Translations under genes and position numbers: made by a program | Notes under the pieces: generated by a model | Told to the model about the DNA's origin: nothing | Databases searched by the model: none | What the model saw: only the letters and a program-made list of their open reading frames with translations | Assembly: GCF_039724765.1 (NCBI RefSeq) | Contig: NZ_CP155729.1 | Coordinates: 3,233,501-3,297,500, forward strand | From: Sagittula stellata E-37 | GTDB lineage: Bacteria > Pseudomonadota > Alphaproteobacteria > Rhodobacterales > Rhodobacteraceae | Direction: 5' to 3' | DNA length: 64,000 nt | In this document: one piece after another, positions 51,461 to 60,404 of the stretch | Position numbering within the stretch: position 1 is the first letter of the stretch | How the letters are laid out: the number at the start of each line of letters is the position of its first letter

Positions 51461-52642
51461 ATGTCCCGCCCCCCTTTCGCCGACTGGTTGAGCCAGACGA
51501 ACGATGTCACTTCCACCTTCCTCGCAGCGGGTCAGATCCCCGGGTTGATCAACCTGGCGGGCGGCCTGCCCGATCCTTCCGCCTGGCCGGTGACAGAGCT
51601 GGCAGAGCTGGCGCAGGAAGCGGTGCGCGACTTCCCTGCGGAGTCGCTGGCCTACGGCCCGGTGCCGGGCCAGCCGCGGCTGCGCGATGCCATCGCCGCG
51701 CGCTTCTCGACCGACGCGCTGCCACTGACGCGCGACAACGTTCTGGTGACCACCGGCGGCACGCAGGCGCTGGCGGCGCTGGGGCTGGCGCTGGTGATGA
51801 CCGGCCAGACCATCGCGGTGCAGACGCCCGCCTATCTCGGCGCGCTCGACACATGGCGTGCGCGGGGGCCGGACTACCGGCCCATGGTGCTGGAGGACGC
51901 GGACTTCGACCCGGTCGCCGCAATGACCGGCGCCCAGTTCGCCTATACCGTGCCGAATTTCTCCAACCCGTCCGGACGGCTCGTCGGCACGGACCAGCGC
52001 CGCGCCCTGATCGACGCCGCCCGCAGGACCGGCACATGGCTGGTGGAGGACGATCCCTACGGCGCGCTCTATTACGACGGCGCGCCCCTGCCCTCCATGC
52101 TGGAGATGGCCGGCACCGACAGTCCGGTGATCTACCTCGGCACGGTGTCGAAGGAACTGGCCCCCGGGCTGCGCATCGGCTGGGCCATCGCCGCACCTGA
52201 GATGATCGCGGCGCTTTCTGCCGCCAAGCAGGGCACCGACATGTTTTCGTCCGGGCTGTGCCAGATGGTCACCGCGCTGGCCTTCGAGCGCGGCCTGCCG
52301 GAGGCGATCCGCCCCCACATCCTGTCGATGTATCGCGCGCGCCGGGACGCACTGTGTGAAGCGCTGGAGACCCACCTCTCCGACTGGTTCACCTGGGAAA
52401 AGCCCGAGGGCGGCATGTTCGTCTGGGCCCGCGCCCGCGACGGACGTCTGAACACCGATGCCCTGATGCGCGCCGGTCTGACCGAGGGCGTGTGCATCTC
52501 GCCCTCCAGCGTCTTCGACCCGGAACACCGCGACCACGGGGGAATGCGGCTGAACTTCACGCTGAACCCGCCGGACGAGCTGGAGGAAGGCATCCGCCGC
52601 CTCGCCCGCACGACCCGCGCGGTCCTGCGCGACGCTGCCTGA
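51461..52642 (+). CDS. PLP-dependent aminotransferase, 2-aminoadipate/LysN-like
   Basis: The 393-residue protein belongs to the fold-I group that also forms the MocR catalytic domain, without a DNA-binding domain. It has INLAGGLPDPSAWP, VTTGGTQALAALGLAL, EDDPYGALYY and PLP lysine K231 in GTVSKELAPGLRIGW. Members include 2-aminoadipate transaminase and valine/aromatic transaminases. It is divergent from tamA across a 276-base spacer containing the palindrome CCGAT-A-ATCGG (51254-51264). The ATG at 51461 follows GGAGACGCGCC. Confidence 0.88.
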   Translation: MSRPPFADWLSQTNDVTSTFLAAGQIPGLINLAGGLPDPSAWPVTELAELAQEAVRDFPAESLAYGPVPGQPRLRDAIAARFSTDALPLTRDNVLVTTGGTQALAALGLALVMTGQTIAVQTPAYLGALDTWRARGPDYRPMVLEDADFDPVAAMTGAQFAYTVPNFSNPSGRLVGTDQRRALIDAARRTGTWLVEDDPYGALYYDGAPLPSMLEMAGTDSPVIYLGTVSKELAPGLRIGWAIAAPEMIAALSAAKQGTDMFSSGLCQMVTALAFERGLPEAIRPHILSMYRARRDALCEALETHLSDWFTWEKPEGGMFVWARARDGRLNTDALMRAGLTEGVCISPSSVFDPEHRDHGGMRLNFTLNPPDELEEGIRRLARTTRAVLRDAA

Positions 52643-53057
52643 CAGCGGAGGGCACGGCCCCATTTCGACACCGGGCCGGGCGTCCTTCCGGCTGACGCAC
52701 CCGTCATGACGGCACCACCGGTTGCGCCGACGGAACGGCGCGCTTGTCGTGACGCCGGGCTGCGCCGTCTTCGATGCACCAGAGCCGCATTGGCGCACCC
52801 GCCCCCCGATCCGGCAAGTAACACCGTTTTCCGTGCAGCAAACGCCCCGCCAAAAGCCCGATTTGCGCGTTCGGGGGCGCGTCGCCACACTGCCCGAAGT
52901 GGGCCTATGACCGATGATCCGCCGACCCGACAACAAACGACCCATTTCGTGCGGAATCTGCCCTGCTCAACGCGCGGGAGCGACGATCCACCACCCGGCC
53001 CGTCAATAACCGCCGGGAACGCAGGGCCGGTTTCGCCGCGCTGACGTGCGCCGATCC
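52643..53057. other. gene-free spacer after the aminotransferase gene
   Basis: I see no credible gene here. Open frames on both strands are short and match no fold. Base composition is like that of the coding DNA. It joins the repeat element at 53058-53141 that separates the two convergent operons. Confidence 0.45.
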
Positions 53058-53141
53058 GCGCGCGGGCCATGCCCGCGCGCAAAGGGGGCGCCGCCCCCGT
53101 CGCGTGCCGCGACTCCCCCGAGGTATTTTGACCAAGATGAA
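53058..53141 (+). repeat. dispersed intergenic element, copy 3
   Basis: Three perfect hairpins, GCGCGCGGGC-CAT-GCCCGCGCGC (53058-53080), GGGGGC-GCC-GCCCCC (53084-53098) and GTCGCG-TGC-CGCGAC (53099-53113), are followed by CCCCCGAGGTATTTTG and CCAAGATGAA (53115-53141). It lies between convergent genes. Confidence 0.75.
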
Positions 53142-53239
53142 GGGGATCGGGGGGGGGAGAATGGCCGGGCGGACGCGGTCGAGATCGAGAACCGAGGACC
53201 GGGCCCGAGGACACGGCCTGCGGCGGCGCGTTGCCGGGG

Positions 53240-54124
53240 TCACTCGTCGGTGGGGATCATGTCGACGCTGTGTTCCGTCGTGTGCGGGCCGGCGCTCCGC
53301 AGCGAACCCTTGACCGGCGCCACATCGGCGTAGTCGCGCCCGACCGCCACGGCCACGTGATCCTGCGCCACGCGCAGGTCGTTCGTCGGGTCGATTTCCA
53401 CCCAGCCGGTTTCGCGCCCGCACCAGGCGCGCACCCAGGCGTGCATCGCATCGGCGCCTTCGAGCCGCGGCCGACCTTCGGGCGGGGTGGTCCGCAGGAA
53501 CCCCGAGACGTAGCCCGCGGGCACGCCCACCGATCTCAGCCCCGCGATCATCACGTGGCTGATGTCCTGGCAGACGCCGCGCCTCTGGCGGAAGGCCTCG
53601 GCGGGGTCGGTGGCGACATCGGTCGCCCCCGGGTCGAAGGCGAACTCGCGGTGCAGCGCCTCGCTGAGCGCCGAGACCGCTTCGAGCGTGGTCTGTGCCG
53701 GGTTCGTCACGTCGCGCACGAAGGCGGTGATGTCGTTGACCGGGCGCACGCGTTCCGACGCGCCGGTGAAGTGGTGCGGACTGTCGGGCGCCAGCGCGTG
53801 GTCCGCCGCCACGTCCTCCTTCAACAGACCGAGCGGCGGCGAGAGGTCCATCAGCGCCTCCGGTCCGTGGCAGATCACCCGCCCGTGGAAGCGGAAGGAG
53901 ACGTCTAGGAGCGGCTCCTGGAAGGTCATCGCCGTCAGCGCGTTGCCGAAGAAGTCGCGCTCGTCGCTGCGCAGCTGCGGTCCGGGCTCGGCCGAGACAT
54001 GCCCCGCCAGGAGCTGCTGCCTGTCGCCGGTCAGCGGCAGCATCCGCAGCAGCGTCCGCGCCGCGGTGGCCGGGCTTTCGTACTGGTAGCGGATCGCCAG
54101 CGTGATGTCGTATTGCACCGGCAT
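53240..54124 (-). CDS. transglutaminase-like cysteine protease-fold protein
   Basis: The 294-residue protein has a bacterial transglutaminase-like N-terminal beta domain and the catalytic core with C185 (RGVCQDISH), H228 (DAMHAWVR) and D245 (EIDPTND), so the triad is complete. It is the last gene of a three-gene operon (7-base spacing from the ATP-grasp/alpha-E gene). In this conserved neighbourhood the family is predicted to act as a peptidase or amide-bond enzyme on the product of the ATP-grasp ligase. No signal peptide is seen, so it is probably cytoplasmic. Confidence 0.87.
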   Translation of the reverse strand: MPVQYDITLAIRYQYESPATAARTLLRMLPLTGDRQQLLAGHVSAEPGPQLRSDERDFFGNALTAMTFQEPLLDVSFRFHGRVICHGPEALMDLSPPLGLLKEDVAADHALAPDSPHHFTGASERVRPVNDITAFVRDVTNPAQTTLEAVSALSEALHREFAFDPGATDVATDPAEAFRQRRGVCQDISHVMIAGLRSVGVPAGYVSGFLRTTPPEGRPRLEGADAMHAWVRAWCGRETGWVEIDPTNDLRVAQDHVAVAVGRDYADVAPVKGSLRSAGPHTTEHSVDMIPTDE

Positions 54125-54131
54125 CTGTCCC

Positions 54132-56507
54132 TCAGTTCATGTAGCGCGCGCCAAGCGCGTCGGACACCGCCATCAGCCGGTCCGCCACTTCGAGCAGGCA
54201 GGCGCCCGTCAGCGTGTCCGGCGTGGCGACGGCCAGGTCGGTTTCCAGCCGCAGCAGCGCGCGCGCCGTGTCGCCCATCTGCGTGCCTTCGTAGGGTTGC
54301 GGCAGGCGCGCCTGCTCGGCCCTCAGGATCTCGACCTGAAAGGCGATGGAGCGCGGGTTGTCCGGGTCGAGCGCCAGCAAGTCCACCACCGTATCGCGTT
54401 GGGTGACGACGGCATAGCGGCGGCGGTGGGTCATCACGCTGTCGCCGATCTCGATCGCGGCGTCGAGCCCGCCGGGCGGCGCCGCGTCGTCAGCGAAGGC
54501 CGCCAGAAGACGCCCCGTCTGGATGCCGCGTTCGATGCAGCGCCCCATGGTCATGAACCGCCAGCCCGACGCACGGAACATGTTGTCGTTCACGAGGCCG
54601 GCAAAGCCCGCGTGCTTGCGCAGGAGCTGGCTCATGGGGCGGGCCATGTCCACGTCCTCGCCCCCCTCGCCCGAGAGGGTGCGGGCCAGCGCCGTGACCT
54701 CGTTCAGGGCATACCAGCCGTCGTCCGAAAAACGGTCGCGCACCTTGCCGGCGCAGGTCAGCGCGCTTTCGAAGAGGTTCAGCAGGCCCTGCGGGATCAC
54801 CTGGTCGTCATCCGTGCCAAGGCCGCCCAGCATGTCGTCGAAGATGTCGAAGAGCGGGCTGTGGTCCAGCCCGGTGTCGTCGCGCCTGAGGCGCACGGCG
54901 CGCAGCGTGCGCATGGCGAACTCTGCCCGTTCCACGTAGCGGCCCAGCCAGAACAGGTTGTCCGCCGCACGCGCCGGAAGCCGGGCCGAGCGGTAGCGCA
55001 CGAAGGGCTTGCCGGCGGTATGGGTCAGGCTGTCGGGTTTGACCGGCTGGTCGGCCACCACCCAGACGTCCGCGACCGATCCTCCGGACTGCATCGCCAG
55101 CGCCGTCGGGTCCTCTGTCCGGCCGATCCGGGCGTAGCCGCCGGGCATCACCTCCCAGCCTTGAGGGGTGCGCACCGCGAAGGCGCGGATCACCATCGGC
55201 CGGGGCAGCAGCTTGCCGTCGATCATCGCGGGCGTGGTCGAGAGCGTCACCGCCTCCTGCCCCACCAGATCGGCGCCATTCGCCTCCACCCAGTCGCGGA
55301 CCGCCATCTGGGCCGAGGACCGGAACCGCCCCCCCAGCGCCGTCGATCCGTCCATCTCGAACGGCAGACCGGTGGACATCGCGGGGGCGATCATCATCCG
55401 TTCCAGGTGGTCGCGCACATGCGCCAGTTCGCGCGGCTGGCCGCACCACCATGTCGCGATATTGGACAGCTTCAGCGGCGCGCCGGTCAGTTGCTGGCAG
55501 ATACGCGGCAGGAAAGCCATCAGCGCACGGGCCTCCAGCACACCCGACCCCAGCGCGTTCAGCATCGACACCGAGCCCGCCCGCAGCGCCGAGACCATCC
55601 CCGGCGTGCCGATGGCCGAGTGTTCGTCCAGTTCCAGCGGATCGGCAAAGCGCGCGTCCAGTCTGCGCCACAGCACCGACACCGGTTCCAACCCGTTGAT
55701 CGTACGGACCATCAGCCCGTCCGGCGTCACCGTCAGGTCGGCGCATTCCAGCAACAGCAGGCCCAGGTAACGCGCGATATAGGCGTGTTCGAAATACGTG
55801 TCGGTGTGCTGGCCCGGCGTCAGGATCGCCACCTGTCCGCCACCCGGCCCCCTGAGCCCGATCAGGCTGTCGCGGAACGAGCGGAAGAACCCCGCCAGCC
55901 GGTGCACGTTGGCCTCCGGGAAGAAGTCGGTGAAGGTCCGCGCCGTCGCCATACGGTTTTCAAGCGCGAAGCCCGACCCGGAGGGCGCCTGCGTCCGGTC
56001 GCCCAGCACCAGCCAGCTGCCATCCGGCGACCGGCCGATCTCGAAGGCGATCATGTGCAGGTAGTGGCCCGATCGGGGCTGCACCCCCACCATCGGGCGC
56101 AGCCATTCGGGGTTGTCGGCCACCAGTTGTGGCGGCAGCAGCCCCTTCTTCACCAGATCGCCCGGACCGTAGAGGTCGGCCATCAGCGCCTCCAGCAGGT
56201 CGGCGCGCTGGATCAGCCCCTCGGCCAGATCGGCCCATTCGGACTCCGCGATCATCACGGGGATGTGCGACAGCGGCCAGTCGCGCATCGTCGAGTCGCT
56301 GTCGGTGTACTGCCGGTAGTAGACGCCCGCGTCCTTCAGATACTGGTCGCCCCGCGCGAAATCCGCCGCGAGATCCTCGGGCGAGGTCTTCGCGAGGAAC
56401 TCGATCATCGGCTTCCAGACCGGGCGCACCGTGCCATTGGCGCGCAGAAGCTCGTCGGCCACTCCTTCGAGCGGCCGATAACCTTCAATCGCCTCGGGGC
56501 GTGACAT
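54132..56507 (-). CDS. circularly permuted ATP-grasp / alpha-E fusion protein
   Basis: The 791-residue protein joins an N-terminal circularly permuted ATP-grasp domain (DUF404/407 type, residues about 1-470, with DLYGPGDLVKKGLLPPQLV, GSWLVLGDRTQAPSGSGFALENR, and PGGYARIGR near its end) to a C-terminal all-helical alpha-E domain (about 500-790, starting RAADNLFWLGRYVERAE). In many bacteria these are two genes. The ATP-grasp part is predicted to form an amide bond between unknown amino acids or peptides. The ATG at 56507 is preceded by GGGAGGGCC, and the next gene in the operon follows after 7 bases. Confidence 0.87.
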   Translation of the reverse strand: MSRPEAIEGYRPLEGVADELLRANGTVRPVWKPMIEFLAKTSPEDLAADFARGDQYLKDAGVYYRQYTDSDSTMRDWPLSHIPVMIAESEWADLAEGLIQRADLLEALMADLYGPGDLVKKGLLPPQLVADNPEWLRPMVGVQPRSGHYLHMIAFEIGRSPDGSWLVLGDRTQAPSGSGFALENRMATARTFTDFFPEANVHRLAGFFRSFRDSLIGLRGPGGGQVAILTPGQHTDTYFEHAYIARYLGLLLLECADLTVTPDGLMVRTINGLEPVSVLWRRLDARFADPLELDEHSAIGTPGMVSALRAGSVSMLNALGSGVLEARALMAFLPRICQQLTGAPLKLSNIATWWCGQPRELAHVRDHLERMMIAPAMSTGLPFEMDGSTALGGRFRSSAQMAVRDWVEANGADLVGQEAVTLSTTPAMIDGKLLPRPMVIRAFAVRTPQGWEVMPGGYARIGRTEDPTALAMQSGGSVADVWVVADQPVKPDSLTHTAGKPFVRYRSARLPARAADNLFWLGRYVERAEFAMRTLRAVRLRRDDTGLDHSPLFDIFDDMLGGLGTDDDQVIPQGLLNLFESALTCAGKVRDRFSDDGWYALNEVTALARTLSGEGGEDVDMARPMSQLLRKHAGFAGLVNDNMFRASGWRFMTMGRCIERGIQTGRLLAAFADDAAPPGGLDAAIEIGDSVMTHRRRYAVVTQRDTVVDLLALDPDNPRSIAFQVEILRAEQARLPQPYEGTQMGDTARALLRLETDLAVATPDTLTGACLLEVADRLMAVSDALGARYMN

Positions 56508-56531
56508 GGCGGCCCTCCCTTCCGCCATAGG

Positions 56532-59500
56532 TCACACGCCCGGCGAGCGGCGCAGGTCCAGCGTCATCGGGAATTCCGGGTGCGGGACCTCGCTTGCCGG
56601 CCAGAAGGTGCCGGCCGTGTGGCCAAACTTCTCGAACCGTGCCAGCCGGCGGGCATCGGCCTCGTTGGTGTTGACCGGGAAGGTGTCGTAGTTGCGCCCG
56701 CCCGGATGCGCCACGTGATAGGTGCAGCCACCGATGGACCGCCCCGACCAGGTGTCGAAGACGTCGAAGACCAGCGGCGCGTCCACCGGCAGCACCGGGT
56801 GCAGCGCCTCCGCCGGCTGCCACGCCTTGAAGCGCACGCCACCGACCTTCACGCCGCTCGTCCCCGTCGCGGTCAGAGGCACCGCGCGGCGGTTGCAGGT
56901 CACCGTGTAGCGGTCAGGGTTCAGGGTCGTGAGCTGCACCTGCATCCGCTCCACCGAACTGTCGGTATAGCGCACCGTCCCGCCGATGGCGCCGCGCTCG
57001 CCCAGCACGTGCCAGGGCTCCAGCGCTTGCCGGACCTCCAGGTTCACGCCCTCGTAGGTCACGTCGCCCGCATAGGGGAAACGGAACTCCTTCTGCGCCT
57101 CGAACCACTCCGGTCGCAGGTCGAAGCCGTTGTCGCGCAGGTCGCCCAGCACGTCGAGGAAATCGGCCCAGACGAAATGCGGCAGCATGAACCGGTCGTG
57201 AAGCTGCGTGCCCCAGCGCACCGGCTTTCCCTTGATCGGGCTCTTCCACAACCGCGCGAGGATCGCCCGGATCAGCACCTGCTGCGCCAGACTCATGCGC
57301 GGGTCGGGCGGCATCTCGAAGCCGCGGAATTCCAACAGACCCAGCCGCCCCGTCGGGCCATCGGGCGAGAACATCTTGTCGATGCACAGCTCCGCCCGGT
57401 GGGTGTTGCCGGTCACGTCGATCAGTATGTTGCGCAACAGCCGGTCGACCAGCCACGGTTGCGGCTGCGGGTAATCCTCCCCCGGATCGGGGATCTGCGC
57501 CAGCGCGATCTCAAGCTCATAGAGCGTATCGTGCCGCGCCTCGTCGATCCGCGGCGCCTGGCTGGTCGGACCGATGAACAGCCCCGAGAACAGATAGGAC
57601 AGCGCCGGGTGCCGCTGCCAATAGAGGATCAGCGACCGCAGCAGGTCCGGACGCCGCAGGAAGGGGGAATCCTCGGTCGTGGCGCCGCCGACAACCACGT
57701 GGTTGCCGCCGCCGGTGCCCACGTGCTTGCCGTCGATCATGAACTTGTCGGCGCCCAGCCGCGACTGCCGCGCCTCCTCGTAGACGCCTGTGGTGATGTC
57801 GACGCAGTCCTGCCAGGTCTGCGCGGGGTGGATGTTCACCTCGATCACGCCCGGATCGGGCGCCACCCGGATCACGTTCAACCGGCTGTCGGACGGCGGG
57901 GCGTAGCCCTCGATGTGGATCGGCATCCCCAGCTCGGCGGCGGTCGTCTCGGCGGCGGCCAGCAGTTCGAGGTAATCCTCCAGCGTGCCCACCGGCGGCA
58001 TGAACAGGCACAAACGCCCGTCGCGCGGCTCGATGGCGATGGCGGTGCGGACGTATCCCAGCGACGGGTCGACGCCGTCCATGCTCATCGGGTTCTGCCG
58101 CGCCTGCCGCCCGCCCTCCTCGGGCTTGATTCCCGATACCGGCTGGCTGCGCTCCTGCGTGACGTCGGGCAGCACCTCCGCCTCCTCGGCGGCGATACGC
58201 TCCAGCTCTTCCAGGATCGCCTTGCGGCGACGCTCCAGCTCCGCGTGGAAGTTGGGCAGCGCGGCGACCGGCACGCTCGGATCGGCGCTGTAGGTGTAGG
58301 GATAGTCCGAGGCCGGGATGTGGGGCAGCGTGCCCAGCGGCAGGCGGAACCCCACGGGGCTGTCGCCGGGGATCAGGTAGAGATGCCCGCGCCGCGTCTT
58401 CCAGTGCTCGCTGACCCAACTCGACTTCGACGCCTTCCCCTGCCAGCGCTGGATCGGCAGCACGTGACCGGCAGGCTCCGTCAGGCCCCGGTTGAAGACC
58501 CGCGCGATGCGGGCGCGCGCCTCGGGGTCCTTCAGCTTCGGATCCTCCGGCGTGACGTTGATCGGCAGCCCTGCCTCCTTCAGCACCCACTCGGCGGGGT
58601 CCTCGTAGGCGGGACGGACGAACTCGGGCTCGATCCCAAGCGTCTCCGCGAAGGTCTCCATGAACCGCCCGGAATCGGCGTTGGTGGCACCGGTCTGCGT
58701 CTCGGGCGCGACAAGGTCGGGGTTCTTCCAGATCGGCTGCCCGTCGCGGCGCCAGAACAGGCTGAAGGTCCAGCGCGGCAGGGTCTCGCCCGGATACCAC
58801 TTGCCTTGTCCATAGTGCAGGAAGCCGCCCGGCGCGAAACGCTGCCGCAGGCGGCGGATCAGCAGATCGGCGCGCATACGTTTTGTCGGGCCCACGGCGG
58901 CGGTGTTCCACTCCGCGCTCTCAAAATCGTCGATGCTGACGAAGGTCGGCTCGCCGCCCATGGTCAGGCGCATGTCCTGCTCTGCCATCACCGCGTCCAC
59001 CTCGCGCCCGAGCTTGTCGAGCGCCTGCCAGCTTTCCTCGCTGAACGGCTTGGTGATGCGCGGATGCTCCGCGATGCGATGCACCTCCATCTCGAAGTTG
59101 AAGGTGGTCTGCGTGTCCGGATCGCCGGTGAAGCCGCCGACGATGGGGGCCGCGTTGGAATAATGCGGCGTCGCGGCCAGCGGGATGTGGCTCTCGCCGG
59201 TCATCAGGCCGCTCGTCGGGTCAAGCCCGATCCAGCCCGCGCCGGGCAGGTAGACCTCGCACCAGGCATGCAGGTCGGTAAAGTCGTGATCCGTGCCCGA
59301 GGGGCCGTCGAGCGCCTCCAGGTCCGGCTTCAGCTGGATCAGGTAGCCCGAGACGAACCGCGTGGCAAAGCCCAGTTGCCGCAGGATGTTGATCAGCAGC
59401 CACGATGTGTCGCGACACGAGCCCGATCCCTTCTCCAGCGTCTCCTCCGGCGTCTGGACGCCCGGCTCCATGCGGATCAGGTAATCGATCTCCTGCTCGA

Positions 59501-59954
59501 GGCGCGCGTTCAGCGCCACGAGGAAATCCACAGTCCCGGTCTTCTCGCGCGGGACGCTGTCGACCCAAGCCCTGACCTTCGGCGTCAGTTCTTCCGCCTT
59601 GCGGTACTGCGCAAGATCCCCGGCGATCTCTGCCGGGTAGTCGAACGGCCACTCCCGCGCGCCCTCCTCCAGGAAGAAGTCGAAGGGGTTGTAGACCGTC
59701 ATGTCGGCGACGAGATCCACCTCGATTGAGAACTCTGTCACCGGCTCCGGAAAGACGAAGCGGGCCATCCAGTTGCCGTAGATGTCCTGCTGGTGATTGA
59801 CGAAATGCCCCTCCGGCCCGACCTTCAAAGTGTGCGAGATCACACGGGTCCGGCTGTGCGGCGCCGGCCTCAGACGCACGATCTGCGGCGACAACGTCAC
59901 CGGCCGGTCGTACTTGTAGTGGGTCAGGTGCCGGATGCTTGCAGTGATCGCCAT
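56532..59954 (-). CDS. transglutaminase-DUF2126 large protein
   Basis: This 1140-residue protein opens with a transglutaminase N-domain (residues 1-90) and core with C180 (GSGSCRDTSWLL), H229 (DLHAWCEVYL) and D245 (GLDPTSG), then continues as the large DUF2126 region (about 320-1135) that has MRLTMGGEPTF, HYGQGKWYPGE, GKHVGTGGGNHVVVGG and an ATP-grasp/glutamine-synthetase-like look (ELCIDKMFSPD, LLEFRGFEMPPDPRM). It is first in the operon, 24 bases before the fusion gene. The likely role is a ligase/peptidase pair in one chain for an unknown peptide-like product. Confidence 0.88.
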   Translation of the reverse strand: MAITASIRHLTHYKYDRPVTLSPQIVRLRPAPHSRTRVISHTLKVGPEGHFVNHQQDIYGNWMARFVFPEPVTEFSIEVDLVADMTVYNPFDFFLEEGAREWPFDYPAEIAGDLAQYRKAEELTPKVRAWVDSVPREKTGTVDFLVALNARLEQEIDYLIRMEPGVQTPEETLEKGSGSCRDTSWLLINILRQLGFATRFVSGYLIQLKPDLEALDGPSGTDHDFTDLHAWCEVYLPGAGWIGLDPTSGLMTGESHIPLAATPHYSNAAPIVGGFTGDPDTQTTFNFEMEVHRIAEHPRITKPFSEESWQALDKLGREVDAVMAEQDMRLTMGGEPTFVSIDDFESAEWNTAAVGPTKRMRADLLIRRLRQRFAPGGFLHYGQGKWYPGETLPRWTFSLFWRRDGQPIWKNPDLVAPETQTGATNADSGRFMETFAETLGIEPEFVRPAYEDPAEWVLKEAGLPINVTPEDPKLKDPEARARIARVFNRGLTEPAGHVLPIQRWQGKASKSSWVSEHWKTRRGHLYLIPGDSPVGFRLPLGTLPHIPASDYPYTYSADPSVPVAALPNFHAELERRRKAILEELERIAAEEAEVLPDVTQERSQPVSGIKPEEGGRQARQNPMSMDGVDPSLGYVRTAIAIEPRDGRLCLFMPPVGTLEDYLELLAAAETTAAELGMPIHIEGYAPPSDSRLNVIRVAPDPGVIEVNIHPAQTWQDCVDITTGVYEEARQSRLGADKFMIDGKHVGTGGGNHVVVGGATTEDSPFLRRPDLLRSLILYWQRHPALSYLFSGLFIGPTSQAPRIDEARHDTLYELEIALAQIPDPGEDYPQPQPWLVDRLLRNILIDVTGNTHRAELCIDKMFSPDGPTGRLGLLEFRGFEMPPDPRMSLAQQVLIRAILARLWKSPIKGKPVRWGTQLHDRFMLPHFVWADFLDVLGDLRDNGFDLRPEWFEAQKEFRFPYAGDVTYEGVNLEVRQALEPWHVLGERGAIGGTVRYTDSSVERMQVQLTTLNPDRYTVTCNRRAVPLTATGTSGVKVGGVRFKAWQPAEALHPVLPVDAPLVFDVFDTWSGRSIGGCTYHVAHPGGRNYDTFPVNTNEADARRLARFEKFGHTAGTFWPASEVPHPEFPMTLDLRRSPGV

Positions 59955-60044
59955 GAGGTGCCTTCCAGGATGATGTCCTGCCCGACAGATGACCCCTCAG
60001 TCGCCCGGATGTAAAGCAAGCCGGCTTTCCCGCGCCGCAATTCC

Positions 60045-60235
60045 GGGCATTCCCGCGACACCCTGCCATCGAAACGCGCAGACCCTGCCGCATTGCAACA
60101 GGCGCCGATACCGGAATTTCGTCTCGCTGACGCGAGCCGACCCGCGCGGGCTGCGCCCGCGTGCCAAAAATGGCGACGTCCACCTCTTCCGACAATGCTC
60201 CGCTTCTTGGTGGCCGTGTCTGCGCTGCGCGCAAG
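60045..60235. other. upstream region of the transglutaminase operon
   Basis: Between the operon start (59954) and the repeat element there is no credible gene. A hairpin CGCGGGC-TGC-GCCCGCG sits at 60135-60151 region (60145-60161), of the same type as in the other intergenic elements. The promoter must lie between here and 59955. Confidence 0.4.
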
Positions 60236-60298
60236 AGGGGGCGCCGCCCCCGCCGCGCCTGCGGCGCGACTCCCCCGAGGTATTTGGACCAAGATGAA
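60236..60298 (+). repeat. dispersed intergenic element, copy 4
   Basis: GGGGGC-GCC-GCCCCC (60237-60251) and CGCGCC-TGC-GGCGCG (60254-60268) are followed by CCCCCGAGGTATTTGG and CCAAGATGAA (60272-60298). It pairs with the opposed copy just downstream. Confidence 0.75.
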
Positions 60299-60340
60299 GG
60301 ACTTGCGCCGCGCTTGCCCTTCATCTTGGTCCAAATACCT
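60278..60340. repeat. 23-bp perfect inverted repeat made from two element tails
   Basis: The tail of copy 4 (60278-60300, AGGTATTTGG then ACCAAGATGAAGG) is exactly complementary to 60318-60340, leaving a 17-base loop. It looks like two copies of the dispersed tail placed head to head. On RNA it would fold into a long hairpin that ends transcripts of the minus-strand dehydrogenase gene. Confidence 0.85.
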
Positions 60341-60404
60341 GTTTCTGCCGTGCGGCAAGACCGGCGGCCCGGCAGACAGTCCCATGACGGCGCGAAGGCC
60401 GGTG

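Noticed and set aside
56580..59729. A 1049-codon plus-strand frame opposite the DUF2126 gene
   Set aside because: Shadow of a gene with a full catalytic triad on the other strand.
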